A DNA stretch of 64,000 nucleotides from Sphagnum magellanicum (GCA_021904315.1 CM038921.1:17086590-17150589), one strand, 5' to 3'. Positions 12,111 through 24,705 are shown, counted from the stretch's first letter. Translations and numbers: made by a program. Notes: generated by a model not told the origin, from the sequence alone.

Positions 12111-13969
12111 CTAATTGTTGCAGGTGACCACAACCTTACCTGTTGCATGGCCTCTGATGCTGCAAGCCCAAGCATCAGCCGACTTCTCCAATGGGTATGT
12201 TGAATCCACAATCACCTTCAGCTTCCCTGCCTCCATCAGATCTATCACCTCTTGTAAGTCTGCTGCATTGGCTGTCATCACAAATGGCACAAATTTGTGC
12301 TTTGCAAATGTGAGCTTGTTATACCAATCCCGGGCTATGGTCTTGAGTGTCGGCGTCATGTCAATCACCATACCCTTGGGTGCAAGTTCGGCTTTGAAGG
12401 CCTCCAAAGGTTGGTAGGGTGCCAAGTGCACCACCACATCATATTTTCGTCCTGATGGGCTTTGGTATCTCAAGCCCTCTGGTGTTTTGTAGTCTAGCAC
12501 TTCATCAGCTCCTAGGTTCTTCACCAGGGCCATGTTGCGAGCACCACAAGTTGCTGTTACAAAACAGCCTCCTAGCTTCGCTAACTAAACAAAACAATAA
12601 CCAACAGTCATGAACTCCATATATATGTTTGAAAGATTCTACAAGGAAAATACCATTGCAGAACTCTGAATTATTTTTTGTTCTTGTTGCACAGGAGGCA
12701 GGAATGCAAACCTGAACATATAATGTTCCAACCCCACCAGATGCAGCTGTGATAAGCACATTCAGATTGCTGCTTCCATCAAGTCTGATGCCAGCCACAT
12801 TCTTAGCACTTTGGAGAGCGGTGAGACCAGTAACAGGCACAGAAGCGCCTTCTACTGGTGAGATGATGGGTGGTCGCTTCACTGTGGATGTGATTGGTGC
12901 TACAGCATACTCTGCTAGTGACCCACCTTTCTGCAGGTAATTTGCACATACTCCCAAATTTTCAGAAAAAACAACATAAGTTTTGACATTGCATTCAGTT
13001 CCAAGTGCATTGGCAATTTGCTTGATCAACCCATTGAGTCAAATAGGATATATTCACATTGTGAAGGACCAAGGACTGATGCCCAAAGAATTTGGACAAT
13101 CAGTGAGATGGGTAAAACAAAGATGAGGATTTTAGGTCATTCCTGCAACTCTATCCCTGAAAATGAGATATGTCCAACTTTGCAGATGGGTATTTCGCAT
13201 TGTGACTGCACTCTACTTGATGGGGCTGGGCCCTAAAATTACATACCAACAGGTTGATCCAGCTGATTATTTTGTCGCCAGGAATGAAGTTTGCAACTCC
13301 CGGTCCCACACCCACCACCTCACCTGAAATATCTGTGCCTGCAAACAAATGCAAGATGAAGACAGGCTCTGGAAGAGGTTCAATATTTGAGTATAATTGG
13401 GTCGCAGATCATAGAACTTTTGTCACCACATCTAGAGAAGTTTGTACCAATCTTTTACTGGTTAAAGGTAATGCAACTTTGTCAAAACTTTCTACTGACA
13501 ACGAATTGATATAAAATTTAGTAATTTTTCCCCAGATATTAAGGTCCCTGAATCATGCAGTTTGAACCTGGGATGTGCGGAAATTTGAGAGGTAGAATGT
13601 GCTTCAATAATCCTGCTTGGATTTTCCAGTCAACTGCATTGATCCCTGCTGCCTCAACCTTCACCAGAACCTCTCCCTTCTTCGGCTTTGGCAGAGGTAC
13701 ATCCACCAACTGCATGAAAAGCCATGATTACCATGTAGGTCACAGATAAATCATAAACCCATACTAGACTCAGCCTGAATGTGTCTAAAACCAATGTCTA
13801 CAAAAAGGTCTTGCAAATTTGGATCCTGCATGTATTTTGAATTGCATAACTTTGAAGTTTCATGAATAATTAGAGTGAGAAGTGTGATGAGGTATATGTC
13901 TGCCTGAAGAGATGAAGGTCCATCACCACCATATGTCGAGTACTGCACAGCCCGCATCATATTGACCAT
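12111..13969 (-). CDS. NADPH-dependent quinone oxidoreductase, chloroplast-envelope (ceQORH) type
   Basis: Five exons on the minus strand: 13969-13904, 13709-13568, 13338-13247, 12930-12712 and 12584-12111. They join without phase conflict to give 330 aa, the length of Arabidopsis ceQORH (At4g13010). It is a medium-chain reductase without zinc. The N-terminal GroES-like part contains VDWKIQAG and GEVVGVGPGV; the Rossmann part has NVLITAASGGVG (about residues 158-169, nucleotide-binding AASGGVG), then LGADEVLDYKTPEG (about 197-210) and C-terminal GHATGKVVV. Known relatives reduce quinones or alpha,beta-unsaturated carbonyls with NADPH and sit on the inner envelope; that role is inferred. Introns 2-4 are GT-AG; intron 1 must use a GC donor (CTTCAG|GCAGAC). 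The start at 13969 (MVNMMRAVQY) matches the family N-terminus; an in-frame ATG at 14056 would add 29 residues without family support. Confidence 0.9.
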
Positions 13970-14400
13970 TGCAATTGAAGACAGTCTTTCCTTCTGTTGC
14001 AGATGGGCGGCCAATTGAGGTGCCAAATACTGATGAGCTCTGGAAATACCCCACAAATCTGATCAGATCTTTTTCCCTTGGGAAAAACTCAGGCCTACCA
14101 ACTGGAGTTGCAACAGAGAGCTCAGGTCTGGAGAGACATCCCAGCTGCTGCAAGCTCTTTACAGACTTCAAGTGTTGGAGATTCAGGAAGTAACAACAAT
14201 ATAGATAGATCTCTAGCTAGCTCTTTGCAATGTCCTTACAAGCAATGGGACTGTGCATTTGGAAGATTGACCAAGCTGTTGTCACGCACACACCATCTTG
14301 CACATGATGATTTCATGTCACACAAGTTCAATGGTGGCCTTTCCAGTTAATGGGTTTGACTAGTTTTTTTCAATCTGCATCATTGAGTGCATGGGCCCAT
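13970..14400 (-). promoter_or_regulatory. Upstream region of the oxidoreductase gene
   Basis: This is the sequence immediately 5' of the minus-strand start. It is more GC-balanced than the deep intergenic DNA and has open frames on both strands (for example 14171-13923 on minus) that do not match the family. It probably holds the 5' UTR and promoter. I see no decisive motif. Confidence 0.4.
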
Positions 14401-15300
14401 AATTGATGGCTAGGGTGAAGTTGAATTTCCAGTGTTTTTGTTTGTCAATTTTGTGATGTAGCCAAAGTGGTGATGATCCACAGGAACATTTAGCCAAATT
14501 TTGGCTCGAAGCTAAATATGAAAGTAATTTTTGAAAAAAAACATCCTTCTGTATTTTTGGATCTACATATGGTAACCATGTACAGAAATCTGGTGATTTT
14601 TCTTAAATTTTGGTTGAATTCTGGCTATTGAAAATCCTCAAATAGCACTTGATTTTAGCACTTTTAATTTTCAGTATAGCTTTTTGCCTATATATAGCCA
14701 GGGAAAAAAATGGCTGGAGTGAACCAACACCGACCAGCACGGACCATCCATTGGAAGCCTGGCTATGACTCAATTGTGGATGAACCTCATTTCAACGAGT
14801 GTGACAATTAAGTTATTAACACAAAAATACACTTGTGTCAAAAATCTTTAAAATACACCAGGCACCTGTGCCCAAAATCTCTTCAAAAAACACCTGCCTA
14901 CAAATTCTGTTTTAGGGTTTTACCTTGTTCTGTTTCTAAAGAAAAACCCTAAGAAACAATTGAGAAAGTTAGTGAATTCAGCTCGCATTTTCTGTTCAGC
15001 GCACAAAGTTGGAGGGTTGATGTGGACAGCTGTATGTAAAGTTTGTGGGTGTGCAATCTCTGGAGCTCAAGCTTGCATCAAGCTCTGAAGACGTTGTTGG
15101 GAGAACCTGAGCTTCAAGACAGTGCAGTGATAATCTGAGCAAGGGTTATTAGGGTAAGTTTCTTGATGTAGCTGGAAATTCGATTGTGGAGCTTCCCTTG
15201 GAACTAGGTTTGGTTAGGTTGGTAAGTAATAAAAACAGAAACTGAGTTAACCACTGTGGTTAACTAGGGACCTGGAACCCAATGGAAAAGAATTCCCTGT
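14401..15300. other. Gene-free stretch with a possible non-coding first exon
   Basis: A tatatata-like box lies near 14690. It is followed by telomere-type words (ttagggtttt about 14913, aaaccctaag about 14944) and, at about 15150, a strong donor-like string (ttag|ggtaagt). This resembles a 5' untranslated exon, but no downstream coding exon is visible, so it could be a dead gene fragment or chance. Confidence 0.25.
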
Positions 15301-15332
15301 CCACCCACCATCCATCCATCCATCCACCCCTC
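15300..15332. repeat. (CCAT)n microsatellite
   Basis: Short run of catccatccatccatccaccc near 15308-15329, within otherwise ordinary intergenic DNA. Confidence 0.8.
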
Positions 15333-18300
15333 ATGATGCAATGGTGGCTGTTGGTTCAATCTGGCTATAATGGATTCTATGTCACACAAGAATGATGTCT
15401 GGCAGGCCACTTTTAATTGTTGACCAGTTTTGAATTGGTAAATTTGGTGTGCCAAGATTGTGGATCTTCCGTCATATATATCCAAAAAAAAAAAACCCAC
15501 TTTTTGGGTTAAAAGAATTGCCAAAAAATAGAATTCCATTAGTGTGAAAGAAAGAAGAAATGGGTCATTGTATAGTCATTGGTCATTAGCCTACACTACC
15601 ATGAATTAAAATTTCTTGTGAACAAAAAGTGCAATTAGTTTCTCCTCTCAATCTAATCTTGCATCCAGCTTATGTTATTCATTGAAATGGTCAAAATCTT
15701 TTCATACATACAAGTTGTGTCTATAATGGTGATATTATAAGTTCAATTTGTTTAATACATATTTTCAAGTTTTGATCAATATTTGCAAAGTTGATCATCC
15801 ATTCCATCAATGAAGATTTGAAGTTGCTAGATATGGAGCACATAAACATGGATCCTAAACAAGAACACTAGTTGGTGTTGTGCATGGTGAAGTCTCCTTG
15901 CTTTCAAAGAATAACTCCTTTCATTGGTTTGAACCTTCTTGAAAGCTCCTCAATGCACTCCTATATATTTCTAATTGGACCCATGATTGATTTTTCCCAA
16001 AACTCCCCATCCACACTATGTGCACCCCTTGGTGTTCCTTGGTTCTCCATTTTTATATATTTCCAATGCTATCAACCTTTGTACACAAAACGCACATCCA
16101 TATGCTCGAAGACCCCCAAGTCAAGAACTTGATTCAATGTCAACCTTTTTCAAGGTTGGAGATAAATGGCTAACTATAGTAAATCATTAAAGCTCATGAT
16201 TTAAGTGGGTTCAGGGCTTAGCTATCTGTACCCTTGATATCAATGTTCTTTTGCTGTTCCCAAAGTTTTCCATAGCATTAAATTTCATATTTTGGGGCCT
16301 ATATTTGTTCAATTTGTGAGCTTATAGGCATTTAATATGTTTGATCTAATCTTTTCATCATTATTGTTATTAATCAAAGCATGGATGATCATTTAGGCTT
16401 AGGTTTTTGTTGTTTATTTTTTTGAGGTCGTTTGAATTTTTCTTGTTCATAATATTGCTCTTAATTTCAAAACCTTACATTGTTCCAAACCCGAAGACAT
16501 AGTTCCAATGAAGATATCATTTTCGTATTTGTAGATTGTTGGAATATTTTGCAACAAAGGTGCTTCAATAATTATCAAGCTGTGTTTAGTAGATTTGAAG
16601 ATAAGAAAACATCCATATGGAAACATCCAGAAAACATGCAAAACATAAACATAATTATGGTTGTTATCAAAGTTTGCATCTTTCCAGGCCATTAAATAGG
16701 TTTCTAAAGTTTGTGGACAAATTTTCAGCTTCAAGCATAAAAAACCCTTACATACAATTCACATGCATTCTTATACCTTGAACTCTTCCACTAGATCTTT
16801 AATTATTGACAAAGGAAAGCACATACTTGAACACATGGAAAATGAAACTTCAAGGTACAAATTCAGGAAACACATTTAAAACATGATTGTTGACTACAAC
16901 ACCATAACAATAGCAAGCTCCTGCTTTTGGAACTTCAACTTAAGAAACCTTAACAAATGAACCATGCAAAGGTGATCCTAGTCTTTACAAATGGTTTACA
17001 TCCAGTTTTCCACAGTTTGTGGACCTTTCTATTGACAAATGGTCTACTACACCCTTAAATTTAGGAATCTACTAGAAAGAAAGAAACATTACAAAAACAA
17101 TTAGACTTGCTCAACAAAGAGAATAACCTTTGGTGCAGTGCAGCTTGATTGAGGAGCCTGGTTCAGAAAGTTGTAACTTGATCTTTAGACAATGAGGAAA
17201 GCAGAAGTAGACACCATCAACACAATAATGGATCCCTTGGTTAACTGAAAGGAATTCAATGATCAGTTCGCCCTTAGTCTCAAAGAATCACAACCTAGTT
17301 GTTTTAATGGGAACCCATCTCTGCCAGATCTGCTCATACTTTTCTTCTGGTAAAACATGTCAACAAAGTGACTGCAAAAGATTATGATACACCAAGTTCT
17401 TTGTGTAACACAATTGGCAATATATAACGTACGTCTCACCCAACTCCTGGATTGCAAAGATCTTCCACTAGTAATTAGCTTCAATGATGTCAATGGCATC
17501 TGCAGAGGATTGAGCTTGAATCCCAAAAGTTAATTGAGAGATTTATCTAAATTAGCAAGTAGTGTATCTCTCAACCCTTTCTGGCCAAAATGTTCAGCAA
17601 GTGATCACAAGTATCCATGTGCAAAGTTTGAAAGTACAAACTTGTTGTAACAATCATTCAGTATAATTATGGACATACCAGATCAACCAGCTGTGATTGA
17701 CACTGCCTTCTTTGAGGTATTCCTGCCATCTTTGGATCTGTATCAAGTCTCTGCTATGTTACATTCACTAGTCTTGAGAAGAAAAAGATAGCCAAAAAAG
17801 AGAATATTAAATATGATGGAGACAACAAAGTCAAAAGATCTAGAGGGATTGGGGAGATTGTAAGTAAGCCAGCTAGCAAAGCAAGATGGAGATCTCCACC
17901 TCCTGCTGCAAGAAGGCTAATGAACCTCAAGCATTGGCACTTATGCAGCTTGTTTACTCAATTTTGATGTCCTCAGTTGGTCACAGGAATTATAAGTTGG
18001 GAAGGAACTGAAATTGGGATGCTTGCAGATGCAGCTGCTCTTTGCTCACACACTGCACCCACACTTTTTTCAAAACAATTTCAAAGTTGAACATGGTCAG
18101 AATGCAACACATACAGATGGTGGCAGCAGACTTTCACCAAAAAATCCCAAACCCAAATACACAACTAGACTGCATGACGGTGTAGGGTAATTATGGGTTT
18201 AGGGTATACACATATAGATATAGCTCAAGTTGACAATGGAGTTCCACTGATATCTAGACTAGTAATTTGGTGTTACTTTTGCTCCTCCGTATTGAAAATC

Positions 18301-19195
18301 ATGAGACAAGGCTGGAGGGGTGAGAGAAAGAACAAAGCAGTGGTTTTATTTCTGAGGGAATAATGGCAGGACATGCAGAGGATGAAAGTGGCATTGCCAA
18401 TTCATCAGAGGCAGTGACAGAAGAGGACTAGTTTCAAATGCAAAACTTGGCTTTGATCCTGGAAACCAAGAAGTATTGCTTAATATCCAATGTGCCCCTA
18501 GAATTTCAAAGACATTGTATTGTAGATTGAGATCAAGTAACTGAGAATTGACCCACCCAGCTCTTCACTTTGCACATAACATACAACTAGTATGCAGTCA
18601 CAACTATGCTTGTAGGCCTCTATCAGTGTTTTATACTATCCAATTTTTCATGTTCAGGGGTGTGGATCATAGAGATGCTCTAAGACATCACCAATTTCTA
18701 GAGCACCCTCACCTTCATTACTATCAAATTCTTTTGAGCAATGTAACCCAATGATTATTACCCCAATTTGTCAGTAGATTTTTATTATAAGTTCCAGTGG
18801 GTAGCCGAGTATGTAGGACCCTGTTTTTAAAAAACTTTCATGTCTGGTATGTAGCCAAATTTTGAATGATCCAACCAAGAGTTGAGGAAAATGAACTTCG
18901 ATGTGGTTGGGGCTTTTTCTTGGTGGGTGTGATAGTTGTGCTCCATTTCATTGGTTGGTGACAAGTCCAAATTTTGTGTAGGTAATAATTATTTGTATAG
19001 TTTGGGTATAGGTGATATAGTTTTGTGTAGGTAATACTTATTTTGTATAGTTTAGGTATAGGTAATATTTTGTACACCTAGTTTTTCTTACTTATGAGCC
19101 ACAAGGAACGCCCTTTCATTTGGTCCCAATTCCCTAGCTAATCAAAATCATTAACTCAAGTTTTCTTTTTCATACCTACCTACTAGTAGCACCCA
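15333..19195. other. Intergenic DNA, no gene recognised
   Basis: All frames are below 100 codons with no motif and no consistent splice partners. The 17-18.5 kb part is less AT-rich and could hold a non-coding transcript, but nothing in it shows that. Confidence 0.45.
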
Positions 19196-19199
19196 CTAG

Positions 19200-19232
19200 C
19201 CTAACCCTACCTACCTACCTACCTACCTATCT
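19200..19232. repeat. (CTAC)n microsatellite
   Basis: Run of ctacctacctacctacctacctatct. The same tetranucleotide recurs in degenerate form at 25.1, 30.6 and 32.2-32.6 kb. Confidence 0.85.
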
Positions 19233-19429
19233 ATTTTGGAATTAAAGAAAAGAAAATTCAACTAATTTGGCTAACAATTTGGAAAATTTTGGCAAAATAT
19301 AGAAACCAGAAAATTGGAATAAAAAAAAATGGACCTATTCACCCACTTGTGTGGGATTTTTCTTCAGAATGATGATAAGTAAGTACGCTTGTTGTATGTG
19401 GTATATAGGCATGTCCTTTATAGGGATAT

Positions 19430-20070
19430 GCCTGGTATCAACACTGGCATCAACACTGGTACCAAGGACCCTAGTACCAGACTGGTATAACCTAAGGCAG
19501 GCTAGTCTTATACCAGGACAGGCCTAGTAGTAGGGACACGAGCCAGTACCAGCCTTGTATAAATTTTATATCAATTTCAATACCAAGTCTATACCTGCCT
19601 CATACCAGGCAAAAATAAAACTTGGACACAATAGAAGGATCACGCAGATATGATTTTTTTTGGAAAAATACTCAATACCAAGACCAGGCTGGTATGAATT
19701 TTAAAAAAAAATATCCAATACCAAGACCAGGCTGGTATGAATTTTTTTTAAAAAACCCAATACCAAGACCAGGCTGGTATGATTTTTTTTGCAAAATACC
19801 CAAAAACAAAGACCAGGTTGGTATGAATTTTAAAAAAAAAACCCAATACCAAGACCAGGCTGGTATGTTCACAAGTGAGATAGGTACCATACCAAGACTA
19901 GTAAGTACTAGGTACAGAGGTCACATACTCCAGCAATATTGCAACAAAATTGCAGAGACCAGAGTGAGTACCGAGGACCATATTCCCAGATCCAATCACT
20001 CATGAACTAAACCAGAACAGGTAAGGCACCAAACCGTCCTACCGAATTGTAGTTTGGTCTCGGTAGTCAC
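19430..20070. repeat. Palindromic ACCAG.CTGGT minisatellite
   Basis: Five units of 41-44 bases between about 19674 and 19867 each contain ataccaagaccaggctggtatg followed by T and A runs. The core ACCAGGCTGGT is an odd palindrome, so each unit can fold. Looser taccag / ctggta words extend from 19430 to 20060. The open frame 19622-20005 is a by-product of the repeat. Confidence 0.8.
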
Positions 20071-21520
20071 AAGACTATAACTAACTTAACAAGAAGTGTA
20101 CTGATTTGAATGCCATAGTACCTAGGCTGGTTATGCACTAATTATTTATATTTGGAATTGTCGAAACTTTTGAAAATTACTTACCTGCCATGTTGAAAGT
20201 CTGAAGGATACTTTTAAGCACACTACCTTCAATTATTTAGTATAGTGCATAGTTATAAAATATTATTATTTCTATTGTCGAAAAGTAAATGATAAAAAAG
20301 TTATTATTATTAGGACACCTCGTTGTGAATCAGCCCAGGTACTATGGTACTAGCAAAAGAATGTTGTCTTTAAATACACTTGTTATCACTTTCTATTGCA
20401 GCCAGGTGAAATTTGTTTAATGTGTATCATTCAAGATGAAAAGGGTCTAGTTTTTAATGAAGTTTTTTTAAAAATGTACTTTTTGATCCCATCAATATTA
20501 ATGAATTCAAAACTGTTAAGTATTTTATAATAAAATATGTTAGACCATCATAATTTAAAATTTCATTAACATTTTTCACTTTTTGTTCTAGATATGACAA
20601 AATAAAAGGAGGTAAAAAAAAAGAAAAAAGAGTGACATTGTAACAACATTTTGGTATACCTTAAAAATTCTGAACACAACTAAATACAAGTATTAATCCA
20701 AATTAAGTTGTAAAAGTTGCATAGACTAAAATTATTAGTGAAGTCACCTTGTCCTTATCTTTAAGCTTTAGTTCTACCCTCAAATCCTCTTTCATCCCCC
20801 CATTTGGAGTGAAATTGAGAAAGTGAGTGAAGCGGAATATCACTTCATAAGATGTGAAAGATTTAATTTAACAAAGATTTTCATTAGGCTAACGGCAAAG
20901 CTGCAGGCACTGCAAAACTAAAACTTGGAGTGAAACTTAGTTGACCAAATTAATTGAAAACACAATCAAGTTTTTCCTTAAATTTTGCCTATGTACTTTT
21001 TTCATCCTCACTTTGGCTTTGGTCCCCAATTGTGCCAAAACAGTTTCAGGTGCTTTATGGGCAACTCTATTACATCGATCAATTGATATGTATTTGGTCA
21101 CCAACAAGACAATACTGGTTACTGGACATAGCCATCCCTTGTGAGAATCAAGATGCCCTCATTTCATCCATGCAGAGAGCGGTTATGAAATCTCATCCAA
21201 GCAGCAAAGGATTGTTACAAAATAATTGTGCCCATGAGAGTCCAGTCCAGGGTGGTACCTTGTGCTAACTAGTAGGTTGCTAATGAACCGGAGATCAAAC
21301 TTGTGCACAATATGGTCACCATGATATGGGTCATAACTCAACTTGACACCTGACAGCCAACCATAGCCTCGAGATTCCTAAGATCAATGGTTATGAAATG
21401 CAAATAGCAACATGTCTAATACATCTTCTTGTGGTCAAGCCATTACCCACAATTGTAATGAGTAGTAGAGCTATTGACTAGCAAATCCAGTACTGTGTGC
21501 GGCAGGTTCAGGTTTAAAGG
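20071..21520. other. AT-rich intergenic DNA, nothing recognised
   Basis: No frame over 105 codons and no motif in either strand. A small frame at 20954-21268 has no recognisable content. Confidence 0.45.
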
Positions 21521-21524
21521 GCTT

Positions 21525-21965
21525 GGTAGAGCTTCAGGTACATGGTGAGAATTACCAACAAGGTTTTTAGTGTAGCTTCCTGTTGTCTAAGTCATGTCCT
21601 TTGGCTGTTAGTCTGGTTCTTGTATTCTCTCACACAACCAAAGTAAATGGTTTGTCGTGTTCTGGCCAGTGTACGGGTTTGTCAACAGCAAGAACTTATG
21701 ATTTCAACAAGTTGCAGGTATTTGAAACCCATATATAAAGAGGGGGAGTACTAACAGCTTGAGGTACAATGGTGGCAATTACAAACAAGGCTCACACTGC
21801 ACCTTGCCTTCTTAGTTCTATCTTTGGACTGTTGATTTCTCTTGTACTTATTTTCCGACAAAATGAAAATAAATGGTTCACCTTGGTCAGGCAAGTGTAC
21901 GAGTTTGACAACATCAAAGAACTTATTTCAACAAGCCAGCTGCAGGCATTTGAAATGATGGTATC
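21525..21965 (+). repeat. Diverged tandem duplication (about 230-bp unit, two copies)
   Basis: Unit 1 (about 21525-21735) and unit 2 (about 21755-21965) share ordered blocks: cttcaggtacat / cttgaggtacaat, the ttggctgtta..ctcttgta block, aaataaatggttc-type words, gtgtacg.gttt..caaca, and gcaggtatttgaaa / gcaggcatttgaaa. The short frame 21769-21969 falls in unit 2 and has no domain. Confidence 0.65.
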
Positions 21966-22299
21966 ATAGGGGAGTTGGGGGTCAGACCCTTTGCTTTTTT
22001 TCAGGCAGTTTGGATCAGTGTAGTCTTGTTCTTATGCAGGTTGGAGTTTCATACAAAATCATATAGGGTTTAGAGTTCAGGTTCAATGTTATAACTCAGC
22101 TGTCGATGAACCACAGCTAAATTACTCAAGAAGGTTCCACCTTGAGAACCTATCTTGTTAACCCTCCTACTTCCACCTCATACTTTCCCCATGTACTATC
22201 AAACCCAAAAAAATAAAAATAAAAATGAAATCAAAGGTTCTTTTCAAAGTCAACAATTGCACAATACTATATTAATTAAAACTAGTGTTGGGTAGTTAC

Positions 22300-22640
22300 C
22301 TTGTTGGGAGGGTTAGAATCAAGAGTACCAAGTCTGATTTTTGGAACCAATTTTAGAATCAGACCTAGAATATACTTTTTTTTTAAGAACGAAACCTGGA
22401 ATTAGATTCTTGTTTTCAATTATGTGTGGAACCGAAACTAAGGTTTCTGAAAGAAAATAAAGACATGACCTAGGAGCTAGTTCCAAAGGTTAACCAGTGG
22501 TTCCAGTGTGAATTACTTGAAACCAGGATCAAAACTAAGTCTTATTTTCGAAACTGAAACTATTTTAATTTATTTTCTAGAACTGAAACCAGAGGTTCGT
22601 CATAAAAGTAACGAACTGCTGAACACTAGTTAAAACTAGT
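22300..22640. repeat. Degenerate GAACC/GGTTCC-rich repeat, copy 1
   Basis: The words gaacc, gaaacc, actgaaac and ggttcc recur densely. The end of this stretch (gaaaccagaggttcgtcataaaagtaacgaac, about 22585-22617) matches one at 41718-41750, so the two belong to one dispersed family. Confidence 0.55.
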
Positions 22641-23670
22641 ATGCTAGGTTCCTATGTTCGTAATGTTAAATTTCGAGGTTTCAAGTTCATATTCTTGTGG
22701 TCTGTAGCCTGGACCTGAGCTAATACCTTTTGGTGGAATCAATGTTTTGCTAGATGCAAAATCAAGATTAGCATCTTGAAAACAAATTTATTGAACACAA
22801 GTTCATGTCCTATATAGGTAGGCAAGTAAATGATTGATTTTAACCATTAAAATCCTCAATTTTAATTAGTTGTACAATTTCACTTGCAAAGAGGCTGAGT
22901 CAAGGGTCAAAAATTACCCTCAATTAGCCTTCCTAGCCTAGTTGGGTTAACTTTGAAAACTCAATTATGAATTAACCTGCTAGTTTGGAGTTCCAACAAC
23001 AGTGAAATTTTAATTCACTTCTTGTTTTCAAGATCCTCACATTCCAAAATTTGGAAGGCTTCATTTTGATTTGAAGAATTGCATTTTGGCTTGAATATTT
23101 TTTTGGGGGTGAATAGTAACTTAGTCATTGTGTGTGCTATATTAGAATACATGCATTAATTCATGTCAAAAGATTTCTTTTGGCAAGTGAAGCTTCAAAT
23201 CCAATCTTGGGTAGCACTTGCCCAATTTTACATGCGCTGAATCAAGCTTTTTTCTTTCATCATCATGTGCTTGATTTTGGTTGAAATTCTTATCAAACAA
23301 CTTTGAGTTTGAAAATTTTGAATCTAATGGTTGGATTTATAATCCAATTCATTGATGGATAGATTGAACCAAATAGAAATAAAATAGATGTAAAATAGTC
23401 TTAGGCTCGTAGGGGTTAAGCAATAGCCCTAATTACCATTTCCTCAATTATTATTTTTGATAACACCCACATGTTATGCATAATTGGGTTTGTAATTTTC
23501 TTCAATAAATATTTTAGGTTCTTCAGCCACTTCTTTGGATTTTATACTCTTAAGTTTTTTTTCCTCAATTTGGGTATGTAAATATAAAACGTTCTCTTAG
23601 TGATCTAGTGTGCATTTGAATTCATTTGACATCCAACTTGTGTTTGATTCTCTCCTAGAAAAGGTAGATT
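22641..23670. other. AT-rich intergenic DNA, nothing recognised
   Basis: No motif-bearing frame and no clear repeat structure was found. Confidence 0.4.
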
Positions 23671-23679
23671 GTTTAGCAT

Positions 23680-23962
23680 GTGTTTGGGATAGGTGGAACT
23701 TCTTTCTTTGATAATGTCATCAAATCTCTAAACTTGAGAGAAAGACAAAAATACACTGGAAAGCCGACCAAATTGGTCTGCCCTGACATTCAGGGGTTAA
23801 TCCAACTTGATCAGTTGAATTGGAACTATATCTGTTGGGAAGGCCTGCCATCTAGCACAAACATGCCATGCCCAGTTGGTTCATTGTTAGTTTAAAAATT
23901 CTCTTTGTAATGAATTCTTTCATTTGTGCCAAAAAAAAGAAAAGAAAAAAGAAAAAAAAGGG
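23680..23962 (+). mobile_element. Possible 3' end of a LINE/SINE retroposon
   Basis: A 71-codon frame (23680-23895) of unknown content is followed by tttgtaatgaattctttcatttgtgcc and then an A-rich tail (about 23932-23960). That order, T-rich AT stem and then poly-A, is typical of plant LINE 3' ends. No reverse transcriptase is visible and no target duplication was verified. Confidence 0.35.
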
Positions 23963-24029
23963 GGAAGCTACCATATTGTTTCTAGTCTAAGCTTCTTGAT
24001 AAGTACAAAAGATTGCAAGAGTTTGTCAC

Positions 24030-24095
24030 AAATATGAGTGCCATGGGTCAATGGTAAGTGTGAGACTTAGGTCAAGTGTTCGATTTCAGGTCTTA
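24030..24095 (+). repeat. tRNA-like (SINE-type) A/B-box segment, copy 1
   Basis: gggtcaatggtaagtg (A-box-like, about 24045-24060) is followed about 14 bases later by a tcaagtgttcgatttc B-box-like string (24072-24088). The upstream phrase tttgtcacaaata is shared with a second segment at 24620. It cannot fold into a full tRNA, so a decayed tRNA-derived SINE is the better reading. Confidence 0.4.
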
Positions 24096-24617
24096 ACATT
24101 TGCAAGCTAGAAGTACAATGGATTTTGATCAAACTTCATGATGGGTGCCTAGATCTTAATCTTGACATTTGATAAACTAGCAACCATGCATTTGTGTTTC
24201 AAGTGTTGATTGGCTTCAATTAAGGCATTTTTATGGGTTGCATAGGCTTTGTAACAAATGCCTTAAGCCATGTCCAATATTTGTTTGGTTGTTTAGTTTT
24301 GGGAAATAAAAGAAAATTTAAACATTAAAAGAAATCCACATTAAAAGCGTATTCTCCAATTAATGATGCTCTTAACCAAATTGTACAATGGATTTATAAT
24401 TGACTTTGGTGAGAACTTGTAGGGAGCAACTTGTAAACACAATATCCAAAAATGAGAGTGTTGGCAGAAAGTAATGAATGTGGAGCTAATAGGACTATAC
24501 AGTCAATTGCAATTTGCATACATGTTGAATCAATCCTTCATAAAAAGAGGTTCACTGCCCCATTTTCAATTCCATAATTTCAGATGTTCATCATCAACTG
24601 GTAGGATCGAATTCATG

Positions 24618-24705
24618 GGTTTGTCACAAGTACATGAAATAGCCTAGTTGTAAGACATATTGAGTCCATATCTAACATTTTTGGGGCTCGATATGGCTAC
24701 TAAGA
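24618..24705 (+). repeat. tRNA-like (SINE-type) A/B-box segment, copy 2
   Basis: tttgtcacaagta leads into tagcctagttgtaag (about 24640-24654), which fits the A-box consensus TRGCNNAGYNGG except at its end. A weak B-box-like ggggctcgata follows at about 24682-24692. Confidence 0.35.

Noticed and set aside
13751..14056. N-terminal extension of the oxidoreductase from the ATG at 14056
   Set aside because: The extra 29 residues have no counterpart in the family, and the frame past the GC donor is intron. The ATG at 13969 fits the family start.
19622..20005. 127-codon frame of repeated QYQDQAGM / PIPRPGWY units
   Set aside because: The apparent repeat protein is a translation of the palindromic minisatellite; unit length varies and the frame shifts between units.
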